Assembly: GCF_040939785.1 (NCBI RefSeq)
Contig: NZ_CP162553.1
Location: forward strand, 1,178,001-1,242,000
Direction: 5' to 3'
DNA: 64,000 bases
Origin: Bradyrhizobium lupini
GTDB taxonomy: Bacteria > Pseudomonadota > Alphaproteobacteria > Rhizobiales > Xanthobacteraceae
The translations under genes and the position numbers were made by a program. Under the pieces are notes generated by a model, which was not told where the DNA came from, searched no databases, and worked only from the letters and a program-made list of their open reading frames with translations. This document shows, in pieces, positions 30,315 to 40,086 of the stretch; the stretch's first letter is position 1; every line of letters begins with the position of its first letter.

Positions 30315-31006
30315 CACAGCGCATGACCGAGCTCTTCGACGGCTATCACGACAACTACCGTGACGTGGTCCAATCCTCGATCGACTTCTCCGGCTTGCCG
30401 CATCATTTCTTCATGCGCGCCAAGGCCGATCTGCTGGGCAACCTGATCGCGCAGCGGCTCGACACGGAGAGGCCCGACATGCTGGACGTCGGCTGCGGCG
30501 TAGGCAGCCTTCATCCACTGCTGCACGGCATGGTCGGCCGCTTGAGCGGCATCGACGTCTCGTCGGCCAGCCTGGCGCAGGCGCGCGCTGACAACGGCAG
30601 GGTCGACTACCGTGAGTTCGACGGCCGCACCTTTCCTTTCGACGATGCCAGCTTCGATCTGGTCACGGCCGTCTGCGTGATGCACCATCTCGTGCCAACG
30701 GAATGGGCGCAATTCATCGCGGAGATGCGGCGCGTGACGCGCCCCGGTGGACTCGTCTGCGTCATCGAGCACAATCCGTACAACCCGCTGACCCGTCTTG
30801 CCGTCGCGCGTTGTGAGTTCGACCGGGACGCCGTCTTGCTCGGGGCCGGCACAACCCGAAAATTGATGGCTGCCGGCGGCTTGCGCGAGATCGGTGCGCG
30901 CCATTTCCTGCTGCTGCCCTGGGACACCAAGCCGTCGCGGCGTCTCGAAGCGACCCTGAGCGGCGTGCCGCTCGGCGGCCAATACGCCGCCTTCGGGACC
31001 GCTTGA
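30311..31006 (+). CDS. SAM-dependent methyltransferase
   Basis: A class I methyltransferase of about 230 residues. Motif I is MLDVGCGVGSLHPLL (about 56-70), the acidic residue after strand 2 is in SGIDVSSASL, and later motifs are FDLVTAVCVMHHL and RVTRPGGLVCVIEHNP. The GTG at 30311 overlaps the previous stop (GTGA); an ATG at 30323 is an alternative start. Position after the glycosyltransferase suggests modification of a lipid-linked sugar or polysaccharide (inference). Confidence 0.85.
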   Translation: MTQRMTELFDGYHDNYRDVVQSSIDFSGLPHHFFMRAKADLLGNLIAQRLDTERPDMLDVGCGVGSLHPLLHGMVGRLSGIDVSSASLAQARADNGRVDYREFDGRTFPFDDASFDLVTAVCVMHHLVPTEWAQFIAEMRRVTRPGGLVCVIEHNPYNPLTRLAVARCEFDRDAVLLGAGTTRKLMAAGGLREIGARHFLLLPWDTKPSRRLEATLSGVPLGGQYAAFGTA

Positions 31007-31007
31007 T

Positions 31008-32452
31008 CTATCTTTGCGGCATATCTCGCCGCTTGTGCACGACCGCCACGTCGTCGCTGTAGACGCGCTGCCATTGGGGCAGCCGGTCCAGCATCGCTAT
31101 CGCCGGCGTCCCCGGCGCGAGCAGCGTCGCGGCGATGTTGTACTCGTCGAGCAGCTTGAGAAAGTCGCCGAGATCGACCAGCGCCAGCGCGCGATTGTAG
31201 CGGTTGATGAACGCTCCTCCGTACAGTTCACCGCGACCGTCGATAAAGGTGGGAATGCCGGCAAAGATCAAATAGCCGCCGAAGGAATAATCGTTGAGCA
31301 CAGGCCCCGCCGTGGCGAGTTTGGCTCCAGCGACGGCAGTCTGAGGGGTAATGGCCGGAGCCGGCCGTATGTCACGCGCCAGCGTCGCCCCGCTCACCAC
31401 GATCATCACACCGAGTGCGGCCAGGTTTAGGCCGCGTGACGAGCCGGCAGCATCGTCCCCAATCGGTCCGCCGAACTTTCGCCCCAGCGGAGCCGCCAGA
31501 TAGAGCGGCGCCAGCATGGCCAGCAGATCCGCATTGCGGATCTGGGCCAGCGCGAAATGCAGCAAGCCGATCACGACCAAGGCCCGGACCACCGGCAGCG
31601 TCACGCCACGCGAGAGCGCGAAGATGCCGGCCAGCAGCAGCAGCTCGAAGAAACTTACGTGACTGAAATCCTGCGGCCGCCATTCCGCGATCCAACCGAG
31701 CGCGGGGCCGAGGCCGAGTGTGGTCAACGGCATCAGCAGCGGTTCGGGCCCGTAGGGGGTCAGGCAGGACGCCGCGACCGCAAGCGCCGTGAACGGCAGC
31801 CAACGCAGGAATACGCGTGGCCATTCACTCCGCTTCTCGCAGAGCAGCGCCTCGAGCCCTGCAGGGCCGATCAGTCCAAGCGCCAGCACCACACTGCCGT
31901 GCAGATTGGCCCACACGACCAGCAGCGGAAGGGCCCAGTACGGCGGAGGCCCTCGACAATCCATGCAGCGTACCAGGGCCGCCGCCCAGGTCACCATCAG
32001 CGGCAGCACCAGTACATGTGGCCGCGCCAGCATATGCGGCGCCAAGAGGATGACGGCCACGATCACCATGAGCAGCGTCTGGGTCGGCGAAAGCTCGCGC
32101 AGCAGGAAGAAGGTGAACAGGCCAAAGGCGAGCGCTATCGCCGCGGCGCCGACGACGAGGACGCCTGGCCAGCCGGCGAGCGCGTAGGCTGCGGCGTAGA
32201 TCACCTCCGAGAGCCATTCGAAGGTGATCCAGGGTGCGCTGTGCCGCGAAAAAGAAAATGGGTCGCTCGCCGGCAGCGTGCCGTGCGCGATGATCCAGCG
32301 GCCGACTTCGATGTGCGAATAGCTGTCGGGATCATTGAGCAGCCGCGGTCCAAGGATCAGCAGCAGGGCATAAACGCCAAGGCTCACCAGCCAGGAAGCG
32401 CCGCACGCGCCGAAAACGGTTGAACCTCGCTGTGGACGACCTGGTCACTCAT
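31008..32452 (-). CDS. Polytopic membrane protein, glycan-related, probable N-terminal frameshift
   Basis: Membrane protein of about 480 residues with about ten hydrophobic helices and a C-terminal soluble region (GGYLIFAGIPTFIDGRGELY, then a mixed alpha/beta end). It resembles uncharacterised alphaproteobacterial proteins distantly related to PMT-type glycosyltransferases (inference). The conserved frame can start only at a GTG at 32387. A better ATG at 32452 begins MSDQVVHSEVQP in another frame. Adding one base at 32418-32419 would join them as QPVFGACGASWLVSLGVYALL. It converges with the methyltransferase gene with almost no gap. Confidence 0.65.
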
Positions 32453-32636
32453 GGCGAGCGCAAGTTAGGGCCCAAGCGTTAAATTCCTCTTTGACTTGAC
32501 GGCGCCTGCCTTGGTGCGCGGCGGGCCGGTCACGCTTTGTGAACCATAGTCACGGCTGCGAAATCCGGACTGCACCGCTTTGACGACCATGTGAGTCCTG
32601 ATAGCCTTCCCACCTCGATCCACCAACCACAGCTGC

Positions 32637-33068
32637 TTGGAGATGCGGATGAGAAGCGTGATGCTTTTGGCTTTCAGCCTCATCTTTGTCGGCGTCTGGT
32701 CGCAGGACAGCGCGAGAGGACAGACTTCGGCCGCGCCGCCGGTTTCGCTTTCTCCGCCCAATGCATCGCCGCCGCACGCGGGCGCCAAAAATTCCAGACC
32801 TCCGCCGGCAGTATCCATCAGAGAAGCTTCGCCGCCTGTGATCGGCGGGCTTCCATCGGCGCCGAACCCAGCCGCCGACTACGATGGCTTCAGCGTAGGC
32901 ACCGGCGACGACAACGACACGTCGCATCAGGTGGTCCCGCCTGTGAGGTCACGCACTGCGAAGGGCTCCAGGGCCGACCCGGGTGCTAAAGGCGCCGCTG
33001 AGCAATTGATCGATCAAGAAGACGAGGCGTTGAAACGCAAGCTGAGGATCTGCCAAAGCTGCAAGTAG
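32637..33068 (+). CDS. Secreted proline-rich hypothetical protein
   Basis: About 140 residues. Starts are possible at 32637, 32643 and 32649; MRSVMLLAFSLIF gives the cleanest signal peptide. The mature part is low-complexity and proline/serine/alanine-rich (SPPNASPPHAG, PPAVSIREASPPV) to about residue 100, then charged (QLIDQEDEALKRKLRI), ending CQSCK. The terminal Cys pair could bind metal or form a disulfide. No family recognised. Confidence 0.6.
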   Translation: MEMRMRSVMLLAFSLIFVGVWSQDSARGQTSAAPPVSLSPPNASPPHAGAKNSRPPPAVSIREASPPVIGGLPSAPNPAADYDGFSVGTGDDNDTSHQVVPPVRSRTAKGSRADPGAKGAAEQLIDQEDEALKRKLRICQSCK

Positions 33069-33074
33069 CGGTCG

Positions 33075-33157
33075 TAGCGGATGGAGCGCGGCGAAATTCG
33101 TCACGGTTATACCCGGGTAGCACGGCTCCGGATTGCGCTGCGCTCCATCCCGGCTAC
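33075..33157. repeat. Intergenic palindromic repeat
   Basis: GGATGGAGCG at 33079-33088 is exactly reverse-complemented at 33141-33150. The pairing extends imperfectly over 33075-33100 and 33131-33157 (TAGC...GATGGAGCG...CG / CG...CGCTCCATC...GCTA). This 'gatggagcgnagcg' palindrome is widespread between proteobacterial genes (recalled). Confidence 0.75.
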
Positions 33158-33283
33158 GGCAGCTCGCTGCATAGCTGACCTACCGCAACCCCCATCCGCT
33201 CACGCTTTACCCTCCGCCAATTTCCTGATCCTCTCTCCCCTAATCAGCCGGAGCAACCGGCCTACGCCAGGGAGAGAGACGCC

Positions 33284-34918
33284 ATGAAGCTCGGCACCGC
33301 GATTGCGGAAATCATGAAGCGCGAGGGGATCGAGATCCTCTGCGGGTATCCGGTCAACCATCTGATCGAGCATGCGGCCAAGGCCGATATCAGGCCGGTG
33401 ATGGTGCGGCAGGAGCGCGTCGGCATCCACATGGCGGATGCGATCTCGCGGGTCACATCGGGACGCTCGATCGGCGCATTCTGCATGCAGCATGGCCCCG
33501 GTGCGGAGAACGCGATGGGCGGCGTCGCGCAATGCTACGGCGAATCCGTTCCCGTGCTGGTGCTGCCGATGGGCTATCAGCGCAGACTTGCCCATATCGA
33601 GCCGAACTTCAATTCCAGCGAGGCGATGAAGGCGTTTTCGAAATCATCGGAGCCGATCATCCTGGCCGCGGAAGTCGCCAACATTTTTCGTCGCGCCTTC
33701 ACCAAGCTGAAGAACGGCCGCGGCGGCCCTGTCATCGTCGAGATCCCCGCCGATATGTGGAACGAGGAGGTGCCCGAGCCGCTGAACTACACACCTGTGC
33801 TGCGCACCCGCTACGGCGCGGACCCTGTTCATGTGAAGGAGGCGGCCGACCTGCTCGTCAACGCCAAGCGCCCGGTGATCTATGCCGGCCAGGGCGTGCA
33901 TTACGCGCAGGCCTGGCCGCAACTGAGACGACTGGCCGAACGGCTCGCCATTCCCGTGACGACCAGCCTTGGAGGCAAATCGTCCTTTCCGGAAACGCAT
34001 CCGCTCTCGCTTGGCTCCGGCGGCCTTGCGGTGCCACGCGCCGTCCCGAAATTCCTGGCTGATGCCGACGTCATTTTCGGCATTGGCTGCTCCTTCACCG
34101 AGACCAATTTCGGCATCGCGATGCCGAAAGACAAAACCATCATCCACTCCACACTTGATCCGAACCATCTCAACAAGGACGTGGAAGCCAGGATTGGCCT
34201 CGTCGGCGATGCCGGGCTTGTGCTCGACGCGCTGCTGGAGGAGATCGGCAAGACCGTCAGCGCGGATCGCGACGCGTCGGCGGTGGCAGCCGAGATCGCG
34301 GCTTCGCACAAGGAGTGGCTGGCGAAATGGATGCCGAAGCTCACCAGCAATGATGCGCCCTTGAGCCCCTATCGCGTGCTGTGGGACCTGCAACATACCG
34401 TCGACATCCGCGACACCATCATCACCCACGATGCCGGCAGCCCCCGCGACCAGCTTTCGCCGTTCTGGAAGTCGGTCGAGCCCCTCACCTATCTCGGCTG
34501 GGGCAAGACGACGCAACTCGGCTACGGCCTTGGGCTGGCCATGGGCGCAAAGCTCGCAAAGCCTGACAAGCTCTGCATCAATGTCTGGGGCGACGCCGCG
34601 ATCGGCTTCACCGGCATGGATTTCGAGACCGCGGTGCGCGAGCGCATCCCGATCATGTCGATCCTGCTGAACAATTTTTCAATGGCGATCGAATTGAAGG
34701 TGATGCCGGTCTCGACCGAGAAATATCGCTCGACCGACATTTCCGGAGACTACGCCGCGATGGCGCGCGCCTTCGGCGGCTATGGAGAGCGGGTGACGAG
34801 ACCTGAGGACATCACCCCCGCGATCAGGCGCGGCATCCAGAAGACGCAGGAAGGCGTTCCCGTGCTGCTGGAGTTCATCACCAGCAAGGAGACCGAGGTG
34901 TCGCGGCCGGGCACGTGA
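33284..34918 (+). CDS. Thiamine-diphosphate-dependent enzyme, acetolactate synthase-like
   Basis: A 544-residue three-domain ThDP enzyme. The N-terminal pyrimidine-binding domain has the conserved Glu44 in VMVRQERVGIHMADA. The central domain has PVIYAGQGVHYAQAW. The C-terminal pyrophosphate domain has WGDAAIGFTGMDFETAVRE...NN, a GD...NN Mg-ThDP motif with GDA instead of GDG. It belongs to the acetolactate synthase/benzoylformate decarboxylase superfamily, but the substrate is unknown. No small ilvN-type subunit is next to it, so branched-chain synthesis is unlikely. GGAGAGAG precedes the start. Confidence 0.88.
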   Translation: MKLGTAIAEIMKREGIEILCGYPVNHLIEHAAKADIRPVMVRQERVGIHMADAISRVTSGRSIGAFCMQHGPGAENAMGGVAQCYGESVPVLVLPMGYQRRLAHIEPNFNSSEAMKAFSKSSEPIILAAEVANIFRRAFTKLKNGRGGPVIVEIPADMWNEEVPEPLNYTPVLRTRYGADPVHVKEAADLLVNAKRPVIYAGQGVHYAQAWPQLRRLAERLAIPVTTSLGGKSSFPETHPLSLGSGGLAVPRAVPKFLADADVIFGIGCSFTETNFGIAMPKDKTIIHSTLDPNHLNKDVEARIGLVGDAGLVLDALLEEIGKTVSADRDASAVAAEIAASHKEWLAKWMPKLTSNDAPLSPYRVLWDLQHTVDIRDTIITHDAGSPRDQLSPFWKSVEPLTYLGWGKTTQLGYGLGLAMGAKLAKPDKLCINVWGDAAIGFTGMDFETAVRERIPIMSILLNNFSMAIELKVMPVSTEKYRSTDISGDYAAMARAFGGYGERVTRPEDITPAIRRGIQKTQEGVPVLLEFITSKETEVSRPGT

Positions 34919-35032
34919 AGCGGGCCGGATTCCGGCAGCAAAACTCGCTGTCGCGGAGGCTGGCTCCGGCCGCAGGAGATGTGATAATCCGCCTCGGTGC
35001 CGCGCTTGTCGCGGCATCAAGCCGGATTGCGA

Positions 35033-37534
35033 ATGACCGCCCCTTCCAACGACATCGCGGAATTTGAACGCCTGTTGCAGGCGGCCACAGCCGAGAACGC
35101 GCAGCTTCGCAGCGAGCTCGCGATTGCGCGCGATCGTCAGAACGCCAGCGCCGGGATTCTGCGCACCATCGCGGCCTCTCCGTCCGATGCCCGGCCGGTC
35201 TTCGAGGCGATCGCGTCCAGCTCCCGGCGCTTGCTCGGCGGCTTCTCCGCCACCGTGCTTCAGTTCATCGAGGACGAGCTCCACCTCGTGGCGTTTACAC
35301 CAACGAGCCCCGAGGCGGACGAAGGGCTCAAGGCGTCGTTCCCGCGCAAGATTGCCGACTTTCCGACCTTTGCGCTGGTGCGTGGCGGCGAGACGATCCA
35401 GTTTCCCGATAGCGAAGCCGCGGAGGTCCCGGAGCTGAATCGGAACCTTGCGCGGCTGCGCGGCTTCCGCAGCGTGCTGTTCATGCCCCTGATGAATCGG
35501 GGGACGCCAGTCGGCATGATCAGCGTCACGCGCGCCGAGCCCGGCGCGTTCGCAGCCGACCACGTCCAGCTGCTCCAGACCTTCGCCGATCAGGCAGTGA
35601 TCGCGATCGAGAATGCGCGCCTGTTCAACGAGACACGCGAGACGCTGGAGCGTCAGACCGCCACCGCCGACATTCTGAAAGTGATGGCCGCCTCGCCGTC
35701 CGACGTACAGCCGGTGTTCGACGCCATCGCGGCCAATGCCAACCGGCTGATCGGCGGCTTCTCCACCGCGGTGCTGCGCTACATTGGGGGCGCGGCGCAC
35801 CTTGCGGCGTTCACGCCGACCGATCCGGCCGGCGATCGCGTGCTGCAGGCCTCGTTCCCGGTGCCATTCGCGCTGTTCCCGCCCTACCGGCTCGTGGCCA
35901 ATGGTGTGGCGGCGCAATTGCCCGACACCGAAGTCGAACCCGCAGCCCGCGACATCGCGCGCGCCCGGGGCTACCGCAGCATGCTGTTCGCGCCCTTGAT
36001 GAGCGACGGCGCGGCGATCGGCGTCATCATCGCCACGCGGCGCGCGACCGGCGCGTTCGGCGAGCATCACGTGCGGCTGTTGCAGACCTTCGCTGACCAG
36101 GCGGTGATTGCGATCAAGAATGTCAGCCTGTTCAACACCACGAGGGAAGCGCTGGAACGGCAGACCGCGACCGCCGACATCCTCAAGGTGATCGCGGCCT
36201 CGCCCGCGGATGTGACGCCAGTGTTCCAGGCGATCTCCGACAGCGCCAAGTCCCTGGTCGGCGGACATTCCTCCACCGTCACGCGCGTCATCGACGACCT
36301 GCTGCACCTGGCCGCCTTCAGCACCGACAACGAAGCCGGCAATGAAGAGCTGCTCAATTCGTTCCCGGTGCCGCTGTCGGCATCCGGCATTCACAGCCGG
36401 GTGGCAAGAAGCGGAGAGTTCGCATTCCGCAGCGACATGCAGACCGAGCCCGACCTCACGGACGCCATGAGAGAGCTGGCGCGGACGCGAGGCTATCGCA
36501 GCATCCTCGTGATCCCGATGCTACGCGACGGCGTCGCGATCGGCACCATCGGCGTGACGCGGCCGGAGGCCGGTCCTTTCCCGGACAAGGCAATCGCCCT
36601 GCTCAAGACCTTTGCAGACCAGGCCGTGATCGCCATCGAGAACTCGCGCCTGTTCAACGAGGTGCAGGACCGCACCCGGGACCTCGCCAAATCCCTCGAC
36701 GATTTGCGCGCTGCCCAGGACCGGCTGGTCCAGACCGAGAAGCTGGCTTCGCTCGGCCAGCTCACCGCCGGCATCGCGCACGAGATCAAGAACCCGCTCA
36801 ACTTCGTCAACAATTTTGCATCGCTCTCCGCCGAGCTGACGGACGAGCTGAACGAGGCGCTCGCGCCTGTCCCGCTTGCGGACGACGTCCGCAGCGAGGT
36901 CGACGAGCTGACCGGACTGTTGAAGGACAATCTCGCGAAAATCGTGCAGCATGGCAGGCGCGCCGACTCCATCGTCAAGAACATGCTGCTGCATTCCCGC
37001 GAGGGCGGCGGCGAGCATCGGCTGAGCGACATCAACGCGCTGGTCGAGGAGAGCCTCAACCTCGCCTATCACGGCGCCCGCGCCGAGAAGCCGCAGTTCG
37101 ACGTGACGCTGAAGCGCGAGCTTGATCCGGCTGCCGGGCAAGCGGAAGTGTTTCCGCAGGAGATCACCCGGGTGCTGCTGAACCTGATCTCGAATGGCTT
37201 CCACGCGGTCGCCAAGCGCAAGTCGGATGACGGCGCCGCCGATTACGAGCCGGTGGTGATCGCCGCGACACGCGACCGGGGCGACAGCATCGAGATCCGC
37301 ATCCGCGACAATGGCACCGGCATTCCGCACGAGGTGAAGGAAAAGATGTTCGATCCGTTCTTCACCACCAAGCCGGCCGGCGAAGGCACCGGCCTCGGAT
37401 TGTCGATGAGCCACGATATCGTGGTGAAGCAGCACGGCGGCACAATCGACGTCGCGACGGAGCCCGGCGCGTTCACCGAGTTCACGATTCGATTGCCGCG
37501 AAGCAGCAGCTTTCCGGACGGACGCCGCGGCTAG
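35033..37534 (+). CDS. Sensor histidine kinase with three tandem GAF domains
   Basis: An 833-residue cytosolic kinase without membrane segments. A short coiled coil (1-40) is followed by three near-repeat GAF modules of about 175 residues (about 40-205, 215-380, 390-555). Each begins ILRTIAASPSDARPVF or a close variant and ends LLQTFADQAVIAIENARLFN. HisKA has LTAGIAHEIKNPLNFVNNFA (His about 583) and HATPase has DNGTGIPHEVKEKMFDPFFT and GTGLGLSMS. It ends without a receiver. Such proteins probably sense small molecules or redox state and signal to an unlinked regulator. The start at 35033 is preferred over 34997. Confidence 0.88.
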   Translation: MTAPSNDIAEFERLLQAATAENAQLRSELAIARDRQNASAGILRTIAASPSDARPVFEAIASSSRRLLGGFSATVLQFIEDELHLVAFTPTSPEADEGLKASFPRKIADFPTFALVRGGETIQFPDSEAAEVPELNRNLARLRGFRSVLFMPLMNRGTPVGMISVTRAEPGAFAADHVQLLQTFADQAVIAIENARLFNETRETLERQTATADILKVMAASPSDVQPVFDAIAANANRLIGGFSTAVLRYIGGAAHLAAFTPTDPAGDRVLQASFPVPFALFPPYRLVANGVAAQLPDTEVEPAARDIARARGYRSMLFAPLMSDGAAIGVIIATRRATGAFGEHHVRLLQTFADQAVIAIKNVSLFNTTREALERQTATADILKVIAASPADVTPVFQAISDSAKSLVGGHSSTVTRVIDDLLHLAAFSTDNEAGNEELLNSFPVPLSASGIHSRVARSGEFAFRSDMQTEPDLTDAMRELARTRGYRSILVIPMLRDGVAIGTIGVTRPEAGPFPDKAIALLKTFADQAVIAIENSRLFNEVQDRTRDLAKSLDDLRAAQDRLVQTEKLASLGQLTAGIAHEIKNPLNFVNNFASLSAELTDELNEALAPVPLADDVRSEVDELTGLLKDNLAKIVQHGRRADSIVKNMLLHSREGGGEHRLSDINALVEESLNLAYHGARAEKPQFDVTLKRELDPAAGQAEVFPQEITRVLLNLISNGFHAVAKRKSDDGAADYEPVVIAATRDRGDSIEIRIRDNGTGIPHEVKEKMFDPFFTTKPAGEGTGLGLSMSHDIVVKQHGGTIDVATEPGAFTEFTIRLPRSSSFPDGRRG

Positions 37535-37540
37535 CGGTTC

Positions 37541-39120
37541 TTATTCCGCCATCTCGACGGGTTGCGTCGTGGACGGACCGGCCAGCGGCCGCTCCTCCAT
37601 CATGATCAGGCAGAGCGCGGCGCCAGCCATCAGCGCGGTGGCGGCGCCGAAGACGTAGCGGAACGCATGCCGCATGTCGTCCGCGGGAATCGCATTGACG
37701 GCGCCGTGATGCTCGCCGGCGAGCGGAACGTCGGCACCGAGTGCGATGAGCAGGATGGCCGCGAACGCCGCAACCGTGAACGAGGACATAAGCGAGCGGA
37801 AGAAGTTCAACGCGCCCGTGATGGTGCCGACCTGCGGACGGGCGACCGAATTCTGCACCGAGACGACGCAGACCGGAAAGGTGGTGCCGAGGCCAAGCGC
37901 AAACGCAGCCATCAGCGTCAGCAGCGCCCAGAGCGGCAACGTCGTCAACGTGAGGCCGAGGCCGCACAGCGCTGCCCAGGACGTTCCTACGATGGCGACC
38001 CGCTTGTAGTGCTTAGCCCGCGCCATGGTGCGACCGGCGATGGCCGCGCCGCAGGTCGAGACCGCCGCGAGCGGAATCAGCGCGAGGCCCGCTTCGCTGG
38101 CGCTGAGGTGATAGACCGCCTCGTAATAGAGCGGCAGCTGCACCGTGAGGCCCGTGATCGCACCGAGCGCGCAACCGCCGGCCGTCAGCCCGAACGGCAC
38201 AACCGATCCTCCGAGCAGCGGCAGCGGCAGGAACGGCTCTTCCGCCCGGCGCGCGTGCCACACGAAGGTGACCGCGAGCGCTACAGCGCCGCCCACCATC
38301 GCAAGCACGGTGGGCGAGAGCCACGGGAAGCGCGTGCCCCCCAGGTCAGCACCAGCATGAAGACGACGGCAGAGGCCATCAGCAGCACGCCGCCGAGCCA
38401 GTCGACCTTGCGCTTGCGGTGGAACACCGGAATCTTCTTCATCCTGGGCAGCAGCAACGCGATCGCCGCCGCCGCGAGCGGCACATTGATCCAGAAGATC
38501 ATCGACCAGTGCAGATGCTCGGCGAACACGCCGCCGATGACCGGGCCGAGAATGCCGCCGACCATCCAGACGCTGGAGAAATAGGCTTGATACTGGCCGC
38601 GCTCGCGTGGGCTCACGACGTCGGAGATCACGGTCTGCACCACCGGCATGATGCCCCCGCCACCCAGTCCCTGGAGACCGCGTGCAAGAATCAGCATCGG
38701 CAGGTTCGGAGCGATCGCGCACAGCACCGAGCCCGCGACGAACAGGCTGAGCGAGATGATGATCATCACACGGCGCCCGTAGATGTCGCTGAGCGTGCCG
38801 AAAACCGGCGCGACCGCGGTCGACGCGAGCAGATAGGCGGTGATGACCCAGGAGAGATTGGAGACGTCGTGGAACTGGCGTCCGATGGTCGGCAGCGCGG
38901 TGGCAACGATGGTCTGGTCCAGTGCGGCCAGGAACATCGTCAACATCAGGCTGATGACGATGGTGCGGACCTCGTCCTGCGACAGCGGCGCCGGCGGCGC
39001 GAGCGAAGGAGCGTCATCGACGCTCAGGACCTCGCTCGGAAGGCGCGACAATTCCTCGGCGATGTCGTCGGGCAATGTCTGGGTGTCGGCAGAACTGCTC
39101 TGCCGCTCGAACTTGTTCAT
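37541..39120 (-). CDS. MFS drug exporter, DHA2 (EmrB/QacA-like), frameshifted
   Basis: A protein of about 526 residues after repair, with 14 predicted membrane helices. A soluble N-terminal tail (about 1-50) is followed by the DHA2 signature AALDQTIVATALPTIGRQF and LSDIYGRRVMIIISL. At 38337-38342 (CCCCCC) one base is missing: LTWGG should continue TRFPWLSPTVLAMVGG, but the frame diverges. Both halves are conserved, so a sequence error is likely. It exports drugs or other hydrophobic compounds with protons; substrate unknown. No TetR-type repressor is adjacent. It converges with the GAF kinase gene. Confidence 0.85.
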
Positions 39121-39275
39121 CTCGACCGGAAGCCATGAGGCGGCGCAACACCGCGAAGGATTCGTTCTATGCAGTCAATGTAGACAGCAAAGTTCTTCTC
39201 AGGCAGGCACCGCGGCGCATGGGAGCATCCCACCCCACGGCCATCGCGAGGACGTGATCTACCTGGTGCGGCGGA

Positions 39276-39791
39276 TCAGTCCTTCGGACGTCGCTTCAGG
39301 CGCGCCCGTTTTGGCAGCTGCGCCGGCCACTGCACGATGTGGTTCTCGAGCTCATCGTCCGGAATCTCGACCTCGCTGCCTTCGACCCGTCCGCGTACGG
39401 AGACGCCCGCGTCATGCACGGTGTCGGGATCGCCTGACACCAGGGGATGCCACCAATAGAGGTCGCGGCCTTCCGCAACAAGCTTGTAGCCGCAGCTCGG
39501 CGGCAGCCAGTTCAGGGTGCGGACATTGGCCGGGGTCAGGCGGACGCAGTCCGGAACCTTGTCGGAACGATTCGCGTAGTCCTTGCAGCCGCAGGTCACC
39601 CCATCGAGCAGCTTGCAGCCGACATGCGTGAAATAGATGTCGCCGGTGCCATCTTCCTCGAGCTTGTTCAGGCAGCAGCGGCCGCAGCCGTCGCACAGGC
39701 TCTCCCATTCGGGCCCCGACATTTCTTCCAACGTCTTGGTTTTCCAGAAGAATCCTTCCTGGCCTGAAGGTCGTTTGGGAGCTGCGGTCAT
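39276..39791 (-). CDS. YcgN-family cysteine-cluster protein
   Basis: A 171-residue UPF0260/YcgN-type protein. The start at 39791 ([16 protein letters not shown]) matches the family N-terminus better than an upstream in-frame one. The zinc/iron-chelating cluster is [15 protein letters not shown] with further cysteines in [16 protein letters not shown] and VPDCVRLT, totalling eight or more. The function of the family is not established; metal binding is expected. Single gene, near the divergent PBP gene. Confidence 0.9.
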   Translation of the reverse strand: MTAAPKRPSGQEGFFWKTKTLEEMSGPEWESLCDGCGRCCLNKLEEDGTGDIYFTHVGCKLLDGVTCGCKDYANRSDKVPDCVRLTPANVRTLNWLPPSCGYKLVAEGRDLYWWHPLVSGDPDTVHDAGVSVRGRVEGSEVEIPDDELENHIVQWPAQLPKRARLKRRPKD

Positions 39792-40086
39792 GCGCCTCAA
39801 CAAAAGTTCGAAAGAGCTACGGCTGGTGCCATCTAGGGCGTGCGGCCATGCGGCTGCAAGCAACGCCCGCGTGAGGCCCGTAATGAACCGGGGTCAATTA
39901 GGCCTGTTGTTCAAAATCGCAAGCGTGACCATTGGTTTATAGGCCCTGCTCGGCTAGAAGGAACAGCAAGTCCCCACCGTCGCTGGCCGGGCGCCTTGGG
40001 TTTGCCGCAACACTCCCGCAAGACGTCTCGATGCCGCCCCCGGCCGGGTGCTTGAACGCTTTCGAACCAAGCCGCAAGGGTTCTAG

